Shown in pieces: positions 45,430 through 54,697 of a stretch of DNA of 64,000 nucleotides. Position numbers and translations under genes: made by a program. The stretch's first letter is position 1, and every line of letters starts with the position of its first letter. Origin of the DNA: Ideonella alba (GTDB lineage Bacteria; Pseudomonadota; Gammaproteobacteria; Burkholderiales; Burkholderiaceae_C); contig NZ_JAGQDF010000001.1 in assembly GCF_018069875.1 (NCBI RefSeq), positions 186,001 to 250,000 of the forward strand, given 5' to 3'. Below the pieces are notes generated by a model, which was not told where the DNA came from, ran no database searches, and worked only from the letters and a program-made list of their open reading frames with translations.

Positions 45430-48324
45430 TCAGGCGGTGGTCTGCGCCTCGCGGTCGAAGGGCAGGGACACCTGCGACAAGTCCTTGCGGGTCTCGACCA
45501 GGATCAGCGGGCCCTCGTCGACCACCACCAGCGGCGGCCGCTCGCGCGGCACGTGCACCGGGCGCGGCTCGGCGGCGATGGCCGCCTGCACCGCGGCGAC
45601 CTTGTCGGCGTCGGAGTTCACCCAGGCCAGGCCGGCGGCCTCGGCCACGCGCTGCAGCTCGTCCATCGCCAGCACGTAGGGCTCGACACGGGCGGGCTGG
45701 ACCACGCTGGGCGCGGCCGGCGGGGTGGCGTCGGCCAGCGGGGCCGGGGTCGGCAGCTCGCGGCTGTCGGCAGACACCGGCTCGGCGCTGGGGGCGTCGG
45801 CGGACTCGGTGGCGTCAGCGTCACGGCGTTCGCCACCGCGGCTGCCACGGCGACGGCGGCTGCCGTCACGGCTGTCGCCCGCTTCGGCGCTGCGGTCGGC
45901 CGGGGTCTCGGTGGCGACGGTCTCGGTGGCGTCAGCGGCCGTCTCGGCCGGAGCATCACCGGCCTCGGGCTCCGACGTGGCCTCGTTGCCCTCGTCGCGG
46001 GCGTCGTCACGGCTGCCGTCCTCGCGGCCACGGCCACCACGGCGGCGGCGGCGGCGGCGACCTTCACCGCTGTCGCCGGCGCCGGCGTCGGCCGGCGCAT
46101 CGCCGACGGCGGCCGTCGCCTCCGTGCCCACCAGCGCCTGGGCCTCGGTGGCCTCGGTCGGGGCGGTCACCTCACGCGGCGGACGCGGTGTGCGGCGCGG
46201 GCTGCCGGTCTCGGCCAGCGGCTGGGTGCTTTCGAACTCCTCGGTGCGGGCCGGGGCCGGCGTGCGGCGGCCGCTGTCGCGGCTGCCTTCACGGCCGCCA
46301 TCGCGGTTGCCATCGCGGCCAGCGTCGCGTTGGCCATCCCGTTGAGCATCCCGCGGACCACGGTCACCGCGCGGTGCGTTGTCCTTGCCACCGCTGCTGC
46401 TGCGCTGGCTGTCACGGCCACCGCGCGGCGCGTCCTTGCCGCCACGGCCGCTGTCGCGCGAGCCACGGCTGCCACGGCTGCTGCTGCCGCGCTCACCCGA
46501 GCGTTCGCCGCTGCGGGCCGTCGCATCGGCAGCCGGTGCCGGCGCGGGTGCTGCCGGGGCAGCCGCGGGCGCGGGGGCATCGCCACCAAAGAGCTTCTTG
46601 AGCCAGCCGAAGAAGCCACCGCTGGCCGGCGCCGGCGCGGGGGCCGGCGCCGGGGCGGCCACCGGCGGGGCCACGGCGGCCACCGGTTCGGGGGTGGGGG
46701 CGGGCGGCGGCGCGATCGGGGCCGGCTGGTCGGGCAGCACGCCCTTGATCACCGGCTCCTGCTTGGCCTTGGCCTTCTCGCGGCGGGAGATCGCGACCTC
46801 CTCGTCCGGCTCCTCGATCATCGTGTAGCTGGCCTGCAGGTTCTCCAGGCGCGGGTCGTCGTGGCGCAGGCGCTCGAGCTTGTAGTTCGGCGTCTCGAGG
46901 TGCTTGTTGGGCACCAGCAGCACGGTGGTGCGCTGCTTCAGCTCGATCTTGGTGATTTCGGTGCGCTTCTCGTTGAGCAGGAAGGACGTGACCTCCACCG
47001 GCACCTGCACGTGCACGGCGGCGGTGTTCTCCTTCATCGCCTCTTCCTGGATGATGCGCAGGATCTGCAGCGCGGACGACTCGGTGTCGCGGATGTGGCC
47101 GGTGCCGTTGCAGCGCGGGCAGGTGATGTGGCTGCCTTCGCTCAAGGCCGGGCGCAGGCGCTGGCGGCTGAGTTCGAGCAGGCCGAACTTGGAGATCGAG
47201 CTGAACTGCACGCGGGCGCGGTCCTGGCGCAGCGCGTCGCGCAGGCGCTGTTCCACGTCACGGCGGTTCTTGCTCTCCTCCATGTCGATGAAGTCGACGA
47301 CGATCAGGCCGCCCAGGTCGCGCAGGCGGCACTGGCGGGCGATTTCATCGGCCGCTTCCAGGTTGGTGCGGGTGGCGGTCTCCTCGATGTCGCCGCCCCG
47401 GGTGGCGCGCGCAGAGTTGACGTCCACGGCCACCAGCGCTTCGGTGTGGTCGATGACGATGGCGCCGCCCGAGGGCAGGTTCACCGTGCGGCTGAAGGCC
47501 GTCTCGATCTGGTGCTCGATCTGGAAGCGGCTGAACAGCGGGGCGTCGTCGCGGTAGCGCTTCACGCGATGCGCGGACTCCGGCATCACGTGGTTCATGA
47601 ACTGCTGGGCCTGATCGTAGATGTCGTCGGTGTCGATCAGGATCTCGCCGATGTCGGCCGAGAAGTAGTCGCGGATCGCGCGGATGACCAGCGAGCTCTC
47701 CTGGTAGATCAGGAAGGCGCCCTTGCCCGCCTTGGAGGCGCCGTCGATGGCGTCCCAGAGCTTGAGCATGTAGTTCAGGTCCCACTGCAGCTCGGCGGCC
47801 GAGCGGCCGATGCCGGCGGTGCGGGCGATCAGGCTCATGCCCTTGGGGTAGTCGAGCTGGTCGAGGTTCTCCTTCAGCTCCTCGCGCTGCTCGCCCTCGA
47901 TGCGGCGGCTGACACCACCGCCGCGCGGGTTGTTGGGCATCAGCACCAGGTAGCGGCCGGCCAGGCTGACGAAGGTGGTCAGCGCCGCGCCCTTGTTGCC
48001 GCGCTCTTCCTTCTCGACCTGGACCAGCAGTTCCTGGCCATTGGAGATGACGTCCTGGATGCGCGCGTCGCGGACGCTGGCGCCTTCCTTGAAGTACTGC
48101 TTGGAGATTTCCTTGAAGGGCAGGAAGCCGTGGCGGTCTTCGCCGTAGTCGACAAAGCAGGCTTCCAGGCTGGGCTCGACGCGGGTGACGACGGCCTTGT
48201 AGATGTTGCCCTTGCGCTGCTCGCGCCCTTCGATCTCGGTTTCAAAGTCGAGCAGCTTCTGGCCGTCGACGATCGCCAGGCGCCGCTCTTCCGGCTGCGT
48301 GGCGTTGATCAGCATGCGTTTCAT
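45430..48324 (-). CDS. rne: ribonuclease E
   Basis: A 964-residue endoribonuclease and degradosome scaffold. It begins [20 protein letters not shown], followed by the S1 domain ([23 protein letters not shown]). The DNase I-like catalytic core has the metal-binding aspartates in [13 protein letters not shown] and [11 protein letters not shown], and the zinc-link cysteines in TCPRCNGTG. After about residue 520 it is disordered: Pro/Ala-rich, then a short amphipathic [13 protein letters not shown] (569-581), then Arg/Asp/Gly/Ser repeats and Glu/Ala-rich segments. ATG 48324 follows GGAAGGAG. It reads divergently from rluC. Confidence 0.96.
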   Translation of the reverse strand: MKRMLINATQPEERRLAIVDGQKLLDFETEIEGREQRKGNIYKAVVTRVEPSLEACFVDYGEDRHGFLPFKEISKQYFKEGASVRDARIQDVISNGQELLVQVEKEERGNKGAALTTFVSLAGRYLVLMPNNPRGGGVSRRIEGEQREELKENLDQLDYPKGMSLIARTAGIGRSAAELQWDLNYMLKLWDAIDGASKAGKGAFLIYQESSLVIRAIRDYFSADIGEILIDTDDIYDQAQQFMNHVMPESAHRVKRYRDDAPLFSRFQIEHQIETAFSRTVNLPSGGAIVIDHTEALVAVDVNSARATRGGDIEETATRTNLEAADEIARQCRLRDLGGLIVVDFIDMEESKNRRDVEQRLRDALRQDRARVQFSSISKFGLLELSRQRLRPALSEGSHITCPRCNGTGHIRDTESSALQILRIIQEEAMKENTAAVHVQVPVEVTSFLLNEKRTEITKIELKQRTTVLLVPNKHLETPNYKLERLRHDDPRLENLQASYTMIEEPDEEVAISRREKAKAKQEPVIKGVLPDQPAPIAPPPAPTPEPVAAVAPPVAAPAPAPAPAPASGGFFGWLKKLFGGDAPAPAAAPAAPAPAPAADATARSGERSGERGSSSRGSRGSRDSGRGGKDAPRGGRDSQRSSSGGKDNAPRGDRGPRDAQRDGQRDAGRDGNRDGGREGSRDSGRRTPAPARTEEFESTQPLAETGSPRRTPRPPREVTAPTEATEAQALVGTEATAAVGDAPADAGAGDSGEGRRRRRRRGGRGREDGSRDDARDEGNEATSEPEAGDAPAETAADATETVATETPADRSAEAGDSRDGSRRRRGSRGGERRDADATESADAPSAEPVSADSRELPTPAPLADATPPAAPSVVQPARVEPYVLAMDELQRVAEAAGLAWVNSDADKVAAVQAAIAAEPRPVHVPRERPPLVVVDEGPLILVETRKDLSQVSLPFDREAQTTA

Positions 48325-48958
48325 GTGCACTCCTTCCCGCGCCACCGGCCCGATTCAACGGGCATCAGCGGCGCGCACTGCGCGCGAGGCAGCGCCGGGT
48401 GCCGCTGGCGGCGCCCGGTCAAGCCTCCATCGATGCACGAGGAACGCCGACGCGCCGTGGGAAGGAATCGCCCTGGACCGTGGTGGGTGCCGTGCCGCCG
48501 GGTAGGCGGCCGGCCGTCACGGCGTTGGCGCGTGCAAGTGTGTCTGACGCCGCCGCCGGTGCAGCCGCGCCGATCCGGCCACCGCGCCGCCGGGCCGCGC
48601 CGGCAAGGTGCCGGGGCCGTGGATCGGCGTTGCGAGGGAGGTGTCTGGCGACATGCGTTGGGGGGCGCCGGAGCGCGCTTGCCGGGTCCGTGATCCCTGA
48701 GGCGTGAACGCCGCAGGGGCCGCGTGCCCGTGAAAACCTTGTTGGACTTCCCTGCCGTCTTCAGGAGGGCAGGGCGGCACGTCCGATGTTTCTCTGCCGC
48801 CTGATTGGCACCGGCCGAGGGTCGCTTCGGGACGCTCATTCCGGCACGCGCTCAGGCGTTGCATCACCTGTTGGGCACACCCCAAGGATGTGCCCCACCA
48901 CGATAAGCCCGCTCATGCCCGGGTAAACTCTGATAAATCAAGCACTTACGGCTCAATC
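48325..48958 (-). promoter_or_regulatory. 634-bp rne leader and rne-rluC divergent promoter region
   Basis: No gene is visible. Stems include GCGCGC/GCGCGC (48371-48376 with 48380-48385) and CCGGGTGCCG with CGGCGCCCGG (about 48395-48418, one mismatch). The arrangement matches that of other proteobacteria, where rne has a long leader that RNase E itself cleaves to limit its own level. A minus-strand TATAAT near the rluC start would make almost the whole gap leader RNA. Confidence 0.5.
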
Positions 48959-49972
48959 GTGGTTTCGACCATTATAAAGGGGAAAACCCCGGCTGCGGCC
49001 ACGTCCGATCCGGCCCCGGCGGTGCGCCTGGTGACCGTCGATGACGGCTCCGACGGCCAGCGCCTGGACAACTTCCTGCTGCGCGAACTCAAGGGTGTGC
49101 CCAAGACGCACGTCTACCGCATCATCCGCGCCGGCGAGGTGCGGGTGAACAAGGGCCGCGCCGCCGCCGACACCCGGCTGCAGTTGGGCGACGTGGTGCG
49201 CGTGCCCCCGGTGCGCCTGCCGGCGCGCAGCGCCGAGCCGGACGCTGCCCCGCCGCGCGAATTCCCGCTGCTGTTCGAGGACGACGCGCTGCTGGTGGTC
49301 GACAAGCCCGCCGGCACCGCGGTGCATGGCGGCAGCGGCGTCAGCTTCGGGGTCATCGAGCAGTTGCGCCGTGCGCGGCCGCAGGCGAAGTTCCTGGAAC
49401 TGGTGCATCGGCTGGACCGCGAGACCTCGGGCGCGCTGCTGCTGGCCAAGAAGCGCAGTGCGCTGACCGCGCTGCAGGACCAGTTCCGCCAGCGCGAGAC
49501 CGGCAAGACCTATGCCGCGCTGGTGGTGGGCACCTGGCCGGCCAGCAAGAAGGTCATCGACGTCGCGCTGCACAAGTTCCTGACGCCCGAGGGCGAGCGC
49601 CGCGTGCGCCCGGTGCCGGCCGAGCACCCCGAGGCGATGCGCTCGATCTCGCTGGTCAAGGTGGTGCGCGCCTTTCGCGGCTTCACGCTGCTGGACGTGA
49701 CGATCAAGACCGGCCGCACGCACCAGATCCGGGTGCACCTGGCCAGCCAGGGCCACCCGATCGCCGGTGACGACAAGTACGGCGACTTCGCCCTCAACAA
49801 GGCCCTGGCCGCGGGCCGCCAGGTGCCGGGCCTGAAGTTCGAGCGCATGTTCCTGCACGCCCGCCGCCTGTCCTTCGACCACCCGGCCAGCGGCCAGCGC
49901 ATCACCCTGGAGGCACCGCTGCCACCTGAATGCGCGACACTGCTGGACGCACTGCCCCCGCCCGCCGAATGA
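48959..49972 (+). CDS. rluC: 23S rRNA pseudouridine synthase RluC
   Basis: A 337-residue pseudouridine synthase for 23S rRNA positions 955, 2504 and 2580. The N-terminal S4 domain has GQRLDNFLLRELKGVPKTHVYRIIRAGEVRVNKGR. The catalytic motif is VHRLDRETSGALLLAK with its aspartate, followed by GRTHQIRVHLASQGHPIAGDDKYG. GTG 48959 is my preferred start; the frame is open further upstream and a GTG at the VRLVTVDDG segment is a shorter alternative. It is divergent from rne, as in many proteobacteria. Confidence 0.93.
   Translation: MVSTIIKGKTPAAATSDPAPAVRLVTVDDGSDGQRLDNFLLRELKGVPKTHVYRIIRAGEVRVNKGRAAADTRLQLGDVVRVPPVRLPARSAEPDAAPPREFPLLFEDDALLVVDKPAGTAVHGGSGVSFGVIEQLRRARPQAKFLELVHRLDRETSGALLLAKKRSALTALQDQFRQRETGKTYAALVVGTWPASKKVIDVALHKFLTPEGERRVRPVPAEHPEAMRSISLVKVVRAFRGFTLLDVTIKTGRTHQIRVHLASQGHPIAGDDKYGDFALNKALAAGRQVPGLKFERMFLHARRLSFDHPASGQRITLEAPLPPECATLLDALPPPAE
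48971..48976 (-). promoter_or_regulatory. consensus -10 TATAAT on the minus strand (possible rne promoter)
   Basis: The minus strand reads TATAAT exactly, inside the first codons of rluC. Transcription would start near 48964, giving an rne leader of about 640 nt. No good -35 is present. The plus strand has TATAAA at 48973-48978, so the site might also be read the other way. Confidence 0.35.
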
Positions 49973-50634
49973 CCGACAGACCCCGCCAGTTTGACCTGAT
50001 CGCCTTCGACTGGGACGGCACGCTGTTCGATTCCACCGCGCTGATCGTGCGGGCGATCCAGCAGGCCTGCCGCGACATCGGCGTGGCCGTGCCCGACGAC
50101 GAGCGCGCCTCGTACGTGATCGGCCTGGGCCTGCGCGATGCGCTGATGCACGCCGTGCCGGGCCTGCCTGAGGCCCGCTACCCTGAACTGGGCCAGCGCT
50201 ACCGCCACCACTACTTCGCGGCCCAGCACCAGATCAGCCTGTTCGCCGGCACGCTGGAGATGCTGCATGCGCTGCGCCAGCGCCACCACTGGCTGGCGGT
50301 GGCCACCGGCAAGACCCGCCAGGGCCTGAACGAGGCGCTGGCCCACACCGAGCTGAAGGGTCTGTTCGACGCCAGCCGCACCGCCGACGAGACCCACTCC
50401 AAGCCCCATCCGCGCATGCTCGAGGAGCTGATGGCCGAGTTCGGCGTGGCGCCCGAGCGCACGCTGATGATCGGCGACACCACCCACGATCTGCAGATGG
50501 CGGCCAATGCCGGCACGGCCTCGGTGGGCGTGAGCTTCGGCGCCCACGACCACGCCGCCTTCGAGCCCCTGGGCCCGCGTTTCGTCGCGCACAGCACGCG
50601 CGAACTGCACGATTGGCTGCTGGCCCACGCATGA
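49969..50634 (+). CDS. HAD-superfamily phosphatase (phosphoglycolate-phosphatase-like)
   Basis: A 221-residue HAD hydrolase. Motif I is FDWDGTLFDST (the two aspartates near residues 14 and 16), the threonine/serine motif is in LAVATGKTRQGL, and motif IV is MIGDTTHDLQMA, preceded by the conserved lysine in HSKPHPRML. It belongs to the Gph-like group found beside rluC in Burkholderiales. The natural substrate cannot be told; phosphoglycolate or another small phosphate is likely. Both ends overlap neighbours by ATGA. Confidence 0.85.
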   Translation: MTDRPRQFDLIAFDWDGTLFDSTALIVRAIQQACRDIGVAVPDDERASYVIGLGLRDALMHAVPGLPEARYPELGQRYRHHYFAAQHQISLFAGTLEMLHALRQRHHWLAVATGKTRQGLNEALAHTELKGLFDASRTADETHSKPHPRMLEELMAEFGVAPERTLMIGDTTHDLQMAANAGTASVGVSFGAHDHAAFEPLGPRFVAHSTRELHDWLLAHA

Positions 50635-51038
50635 ACAGCCCGGAGCGCATCGCCCTGTGCCCGGCCGACGCGCTGGTCGAGCGCGGCCGCGGCCATGTCT
50701 TCGGCGTGCGCCTGTGGGGCCAGCCGGCGCGCGCCTTCGCGCTGCGCTTCGATGGCCGCATCGTGGCCTACGTCAACCGCTGTGCCCATGTGCCGGCGGA
50801 GCTGGACTGGCAACCGGGCGAGTTCCTGGACCTGGAGCGGCGCTGGATCGTCTGCTCGATCCATGGCGCGGTCTATGAACCGTCCAGCGGCCACTGCGTG
50901 GCCGGGCCCTGTGTCGGCAAACGCCTGATTCCGCTGCGCGTCGACGAGGTCGAGGCGCAGGTGTATTGGTATCCTTCCCGCGACGTCGAGCCCGTGACGC
51001 TTGACGTGCCCACGCCCTCCACCGCGCCCCCGCCATGA
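50631..51038 (+). CDS. Rieske [2Fe-2S] domain protein
   Basis: A 135-residue soluble protein consisting mainly of a Rieske ferredoxin domain. The cluster ligands are the Cys and His of NRCAHVPAELDW and the Cys and His of WIVCSIHGAVYEPSSGHCVAGPC. There is no signal peptide or membrane anchor, unlike the cytochrome bc1 Rieske subunit. It is translationally coupled to the phosphatase before it and the S49 peptidase after it (both ATGA). Its redox partner is not evident nearby. Confidence 0.85.
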   Translation: MNSPERIALCPADALVERGRGHVFGVRLWGQPARAFALRFDGRIVAYVNRCAHVPAELDWQPGEFLDLERRWIVCSIHGAVYEPSSGHCVAGPCVGKRLIPLRVDEVEAQVYWYPSRDVEPVTLDVPTPSTAPPP

Positions 51039-52066
51039 ACCCCTCCGACGATCTCAACCCCTTCTCGTCCGCCCCGCCGCCGCCCGCGCCGAGCGAGCCC
51101 GCGCCCGCCAGCGGGCCGACGAGCGTGCCGGTGCAGCCGCTGGCGCTGGAGCCGCTGCTGCGCGAATTCAAGGACGACCTGCTGCGCGAGCGCCGTTCGG
51201 CCCGCCGCTGGAACGTGGGGCTGCGCCTGGGCTGGCTGGCGCTGATCGTGTTCCTGGTGTGGAGCGTCTTCAGTGCCCAGCCAGGCGCCAAGAGCCACCC
51301 CAACGCCGGACCGCACACCGCGCTGGTGGAGGTGCGCGGCGAGATCGCGGTGGGCGCCGAGGCCAATGCCGAGAACCTGGTCGGCGCGATCAAGTCGGCG
51401 ATGGAGGACAGCGGCTCCGAGGCGGTGGTGCTGCGCATCAACTCGCCCGGTGGCAGCCCGGTGCAGGCCGGTATCGTCAACGACGAGATCCGCCGCCTCA
51501 AGGCCCTGCACAAGAAGAAGGTCTACGCGGTGGTCGAGGAAATGTGCGCCTCGGGCGCCTACTACATCGCCGCGGCAGCCGACGAGATCTACGTCGACAA
51601 GGCCAGCCTGGTGGGCTCGATCGGCGTGCTGATGGACGGCTTCGGCTTCACCGGCCTGATGGACAAGCTGGGGGTCGAGCGCCGGCTGCTGACCGCCGGC
51701 GAGAACAAGGGCATGCTCGACCCGTTCTCGCCCCAGAACGACAAGCAGACCGCCTATGCCAAGGCCATGATCGGCCAGATCCACGAGCAGTTCATCCAGG
51801 TGGTGCGCGAAGGCCGCGGCGACCGCCTGAAGGAAACGCCCGAGACCTTCTCGGGCCTGTTCTGGAACGGCGAGGAGGCGGTCAAGCTGGGCCTGGCCGA
51901 TGCCTACGGCAACCTCGACTTCGTGGCCCGCGAGGTGGTCAAGGCCGAACACGTGATCGACTACACCCCGCAGGAGAACGTGGCCGAGCGCCTGGCCAAG
52001 CAGTTCGGCGCCTCGATCGGCCAGGGCGCCGTGAAGGCGCTGCGTCAGCTGGCGCCGATCCGCTGA
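51035..52066 (+). CDS. S49-family membrane peptidase (SppA/SohB-like)
   Basis: A 343-residue signal-peptide-peptidase-like enzyme. It has a Pro-rich cytoplasmic N terminus and one membrane segment (about 61-80, GLRLGWLALIVFLVWSVFS). A ClpP-like protease domain carries LRINSPGGSPVQAG, nucleophile S173 in CASGAYYIAAAADEIY and the general base K225 in TAGENKGMLDPF. This is the short single-domain form. It is the last gene of rluC-phosphatase-Rieske-peptidase and likely degrades cleaved signal peptides. Confidence 0.88.
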   Translation: MNPSDDLNPFSSAPPPPAPSEPAPASGPTSVPVQPLALEPLLREFKDDLLRERRSARRWNVGLRLGWLALIVFLVWSVFSAQPGAKSHPNAGPHTALVEVRGEIAVGAEANAENLVGAIKSAMEDSGSEAVVLRINSPGGSPVQAGIVNDEIRRLKALHKKKVYAVVEEMCASGAYYIAAAADEIYVDKASLVGSIGVLMDGFGFTGLMDKLGVERRLLTAGENKGMLDPFSPQNDKQTAYAKAMIGQIHEQFIQVVREGRGDRLKETPETFSGLFWNGEEAVKLGLADAYGNLDFVAREVVKAEHVIDYTPQENVAERLAKQFGASIGQGAVKALRQLAPIR

Positions 52067-52076
52067 CGCCCGCGGC

Positions 52077-52370
52077 TCAGCGCGCGGAGGCCAGCAGGTG
52101 GTCCAGCGCTGCGCCGACTTCCTCGTCCGTCAGCTTGGGGTTGCCGGCCTTGGGCGGCATCGCGCCCTTGCCCTTCAGGGCCGAGGCCAGCAGGGCGTCA
52201 CGCCCGGCTTCCAGGCGCGGCGCCCAGGCGGCCTTGTCGCCGAACTTGGGCGCGTTCGCCAGACCGGGCACGTGGCACATTGCGCAGTTCTGGTTGTAGA
52301 CCGTGGCACCGTCGGCGGCCGCGGCCAGCAGCGGTGCGCACAGCGCCAGGGTCAGCAGGGTCTTCGTCAT
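52077..52370 (-). CDS. small c-type cytochrome (cytochrome c5-like)
   Basis: A 97-residue periplasmic class I cytochrome c. It has a signal peptide (about 1-19, [19 protein letters not shown]), a haem-binding CAMCH at residues 29-33 and a probable axial methionine M71 in KGAMPPKAG. The short [14 protein letters not shown] helix at the end is typical of the cytochrome c5 (CytC5) family. It would shuttle electrons in the periplasm. GGAGA precedes the ATG at 52370. It converges on the S49 peptidase gene. Confidence 0.88.
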   Translation of the reverse strand: MTKTLLTLALCAPLLAAAADGATVYNQNCAMCHVPGLANAPKFGDKAAWAPRLEAGRDALLASALKGKGAMPPKAGNPKLTDEEVGAALDHLLASAR

Positions 52371-52594
52371 CGGGGTCTCCTCGGTGGGTGTCGAATGCGG
52401 TGCCGCTTGGCGCAAGCCGTGTGCCAGGCGGGGAGCCTGACCGCGTAACCGTTTCCGCGTGCGCCAACCGGCAGCGGCCACAGGGTTCACCCGGGGATCT
52501 GACCCGCGGGGCGTGCCAGTGCGGCGCGGCCGCGCCAGATCGGGACAGCGTCCCCGCGGCCGCGCCGCGGCCCGTGATCGGTTCCAATAGGGGC

Positions 52595-52996
52595 ATGAGC
52601 CGACCCCGCAGCTGGCTGCGCCGCTTCCAGGCGGCCCGCCTGGCCACCTACCTGATCGCCCTGTGGAAACTGGCGCGCCACCCGCGCACGCCGCGCCTGG
52701 CCCGCTGGGTGGCGCTGGCCGTGCTGGCCTACGCCGTCAGCCCGATCGACCTGATCCCCGACTTCATCCCGGTGCTGGGCCAGCTGGACGACCTGGTGCT
52801 GATCCCGGCCGGCGTGGCCCTGGTCGTGCGGCTGACGCCCAGCGAGGTCTGGCAGGACTGCCTGCGCGCCGCCGAGACCCAGGCCGAGGTCCTGCCCAGG
52901 CTGCGCGGCGGCATCTTCCTGATCGTCGCGGTGTGGCTGCTGCTGCTGATGCTCTTCGTCTGGTGGCTGGGTCGCACCGTCTGGACGGGCGCCTGA
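52595..52996 (+). CDS. YkvA-family (DUF1232) membrane protein
   Basis: A 133-residue protein. The DUF1232 signature is [28 protein letters not shown] near residues 41-68, followed by a C-terminal membrane segment [20 protein letters not shown]. The family is widespread and its function unknown. ATG 52595 is the start nearest the conserved region. The upstream 220 bp, shared with the cytochrome gene, contains two GC palindromes (52523-52536 and 52554-52570). Confidence 0.85.
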   Translation: MSRPRSWLRRFQAARLATYLIALWKLARHPRTPRLARWVALAVLAYAVSPIDLIPDFIPVLGQLDDLVLIPAGVALVVRLTPSEVWQDCLRAAETQAEVLPRLRGGIFLIVAVWLLLLMLFVWWLGRTVWTGA

Positions 52997-53002
52997 GCCG
53001 CC

Positions 53003-53917
53003 TCAGGCGCGCATCAGCGTGCTCTTGCCGAACAGGCTCTCGATCAGGTCCACCGCCAGCTCGGCGGTCTTGTTGCGCAGGTCCAGCGCCGGGTTCAGCT
53101 CGACCACGTCCAGGCTGCCCAGGCGGCCGGTGTCGGCGATCATCTCCATGCACAACTGCGCCTCCCGGTAGGTCGGGCCGCCGGGCACGGTGGTGCCCAC
53201 ACCGGGCGCGATCTCGGGGTCGAGGAAGTCGACGTCGAAGCTGACATGCAGGTGGGTGTTGGCGTCCAGCGTGGCCAGCGCCAGCTCCATCGTGTGGCGC
53301 ATGCCCATCTCGTCGATGTAGCGCATGTCGAACACCTCCAGGCCCGCCTGGTGGACGAACTTCTTCTCCCCCGGGTCGACGCTGCGGATGCCGATCTGGC
53401 GGATCCACTTCGGGTTGATCGCCGGCACCTGGCCGCCGATCTCGATCAGCTCGCGCGGGCCGTGGCCGCACAGGCAGGCCACCGGCATGCCGTGGATGTT
53501 GCCGCTGGGCGTGAGCTCGTTGGTGTTGAAGTCGGCATGGGCGTCCAGCCACAGCACGCGCAGCTTCTTGCCGGCCTCGCGGCAGTGCCGCGCCACTGCG
53601 CTGATCGAACCCAGGCCCAGGCAATGGTCACCGCCCAGCAGGATGGGCAGACGGCCCAGCGCCAGTTCGGCATGCACCGCCTCGTGCACCAGGCGGTTCC
53701 AGGCCACCACCTCGGGCAGATGGCGGTAGCCATCGACCGGCGGCTGCCAGGGGTTGGCCGGCCCGGACAGGTTGCCGCGGTCGACCACGTCCACGCCATG
53801 GCTTTCCAGGATGGCGCCGATGTTGGCCACCCGCAGGGCCTCGGGGCCCATGCTGGCGCCACGCGCGCCGGCACCGATGTCGGTCGGTGCGCCGATCAGG
53901 GAGACAAGAGGGTGCAT
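53003..53917 (-). CDS. rocF: arginase
   Basis: A 304-residue ureohydrolase converting arginine to ornithine and urea. The manganese ligands are H98 in LLGGDHCLGLGS, D125, H127 and D129 in WLDAHADFN, and D228 and D230 in SFDVDFLDPE. It also has ASMGPEALRVANI near the start and ELNPALDLRNKTAELAVDL near the end, which fit arginase better than agmatinase or formimidoylglutamase. ATG 53917 is at the conserved N terminus. No arginine-pathway genes are adjacent. Confidence 0.9.
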   Translation of the reverse strand: MHPLVSLIGAPTDIGAGARGASMGPEALRVANIGAILESHGVDVVDRGNLSGPANPWQPPVDGYRHLPEVVAWNRLVHEAVHAELALGRLPILLGGDHCLGLGSISAVARHCREAGKKLRVLWLDAHADFNTNELTPSGNIHGMPVACLCGHGPRELIEIGGQVPAINPKWIRQIGIRSVDPGEKKFVHQAGLEVFDMRYIDEMGMRHTMELALATLDANTHLHVSFDVDFLDPEIAPGVGTTVPGGPTYREAQLCMEMIADTGRLGSLDVVELNPALDLRNKTAELAVDLIESLFGKSTLMRA

Positions 53918-54028
53918 GGGGCCGCATTGTGCGCGCGCCTGCGCCGCCGATCCTTCGGTCGTTCCCCCTGCTGACCGAACATTCCTTGGGCTACCATGGC
54001 CCGGTCGACACCAAGACGGAGGCGCGCG

Positions 54029-54649
54029 ATGCCCGTGATCGCCGTGGCCAACCCCAAGGGCGGGGTGGGCAAGAGCACCTTGGCCACCAACCTGGCCGGC
54101 TGGCTGGCCCGCCAGGGCCATGCCGTGATGCTGGGCGACCTGGACCGACAGCAGTCGTCCTGCCAGTGGCGTGCGCTGCGCCCGCCGCAGCTGCCGCCGA
54201 TCGCCGGCTGGGAGCTGCGCGAGGGCGGCCTGGTGCGGCCGCCCAAGGGCACCACGCACGCGGTCATCGACACCCCGGCGGGGCTGCACGGCAAGAAGCT
54301 CGACGCGCTGCTGCGCATCGTCGACCGCCTGCTGGTGCCGCTGCAGCCCAGCCTGTTCGACATCCAGGCCACGCACGCCTTCATGCAGTCACTGCGCGAG
54401 CACCCGCGCGCCGAGCGCATCGACGTGGCGCTGGTGGGCATGCGCGTCAAGGACCACACGATCGCCCGCGAACGGCTGGAGGAGTTCGCCGCGACGCTGC
54501 AGGCGCCGATGGTGGCGATGCTGCGCGACACCCAGAACTACGTGCACCTCGCCGCCCACGGCCTGACGCTGTGGGACGTGGCGCCGGGCCGGGTCGAGCG
54601 CGACCTGGCGCAGTGGGCGCCGCTGACCGACTGGCTGTCCCGTCAATAG
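54029..54649 (+). CDS. orphan ParA-family ATPase
   Basis: A 206-residue Walker-type ATPase. The deviant Walker A motif is NPKGGVGKSTLATN near residues 8-20, followed by LGDLDRQQSSCQWRAL and HAVIDTPAGLHGKKLDALL (Walker B region). It is related to ParA/VirC1-type positioning proteins. No parB-like gene is adjacent, so it is not a simple partition pair. GACGGAGG upstream gives a good ribosome-binding site for ATG 54029. The next gene, 48 bp on, is a response regulator. Possible cargo includes a chromosomal or protein complex; not determinable here. Confidence 0.8.
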   Translation: MPVIAVANPKGGVGKSTLATNLAGWLARQGHAVMLGDLDRQQSSCQWRALRPPQLPPIAGWELREGGLVRPPKGTTHAVIDTPAGLHGKKLDALLRIVDRLLVPLQPSLFDIQATHAFMQSLREHPRAERIDVALVGMRVKDHTIARERLEEFAATLQAPMVAMLRDTQNYVHLAAHGLTLWDVAPGRVERDLAQWAPLTDWLSRQ

Positions 54650-54697
54650 GGGGCCGCACGTCAGGGCCACGTGGGTTGCTGCGGCTAGCATCGGGGC

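Noticed and set aside
45553-48693. A 1046-codon plus-strand open frame covering rne
   Set aside because: It is antisense to a clear RNase E gene, and its translation is low-complexity Ala/Gly/Val/Arg without motifs. Long antisense frames are expected at this GC content and codon bias.
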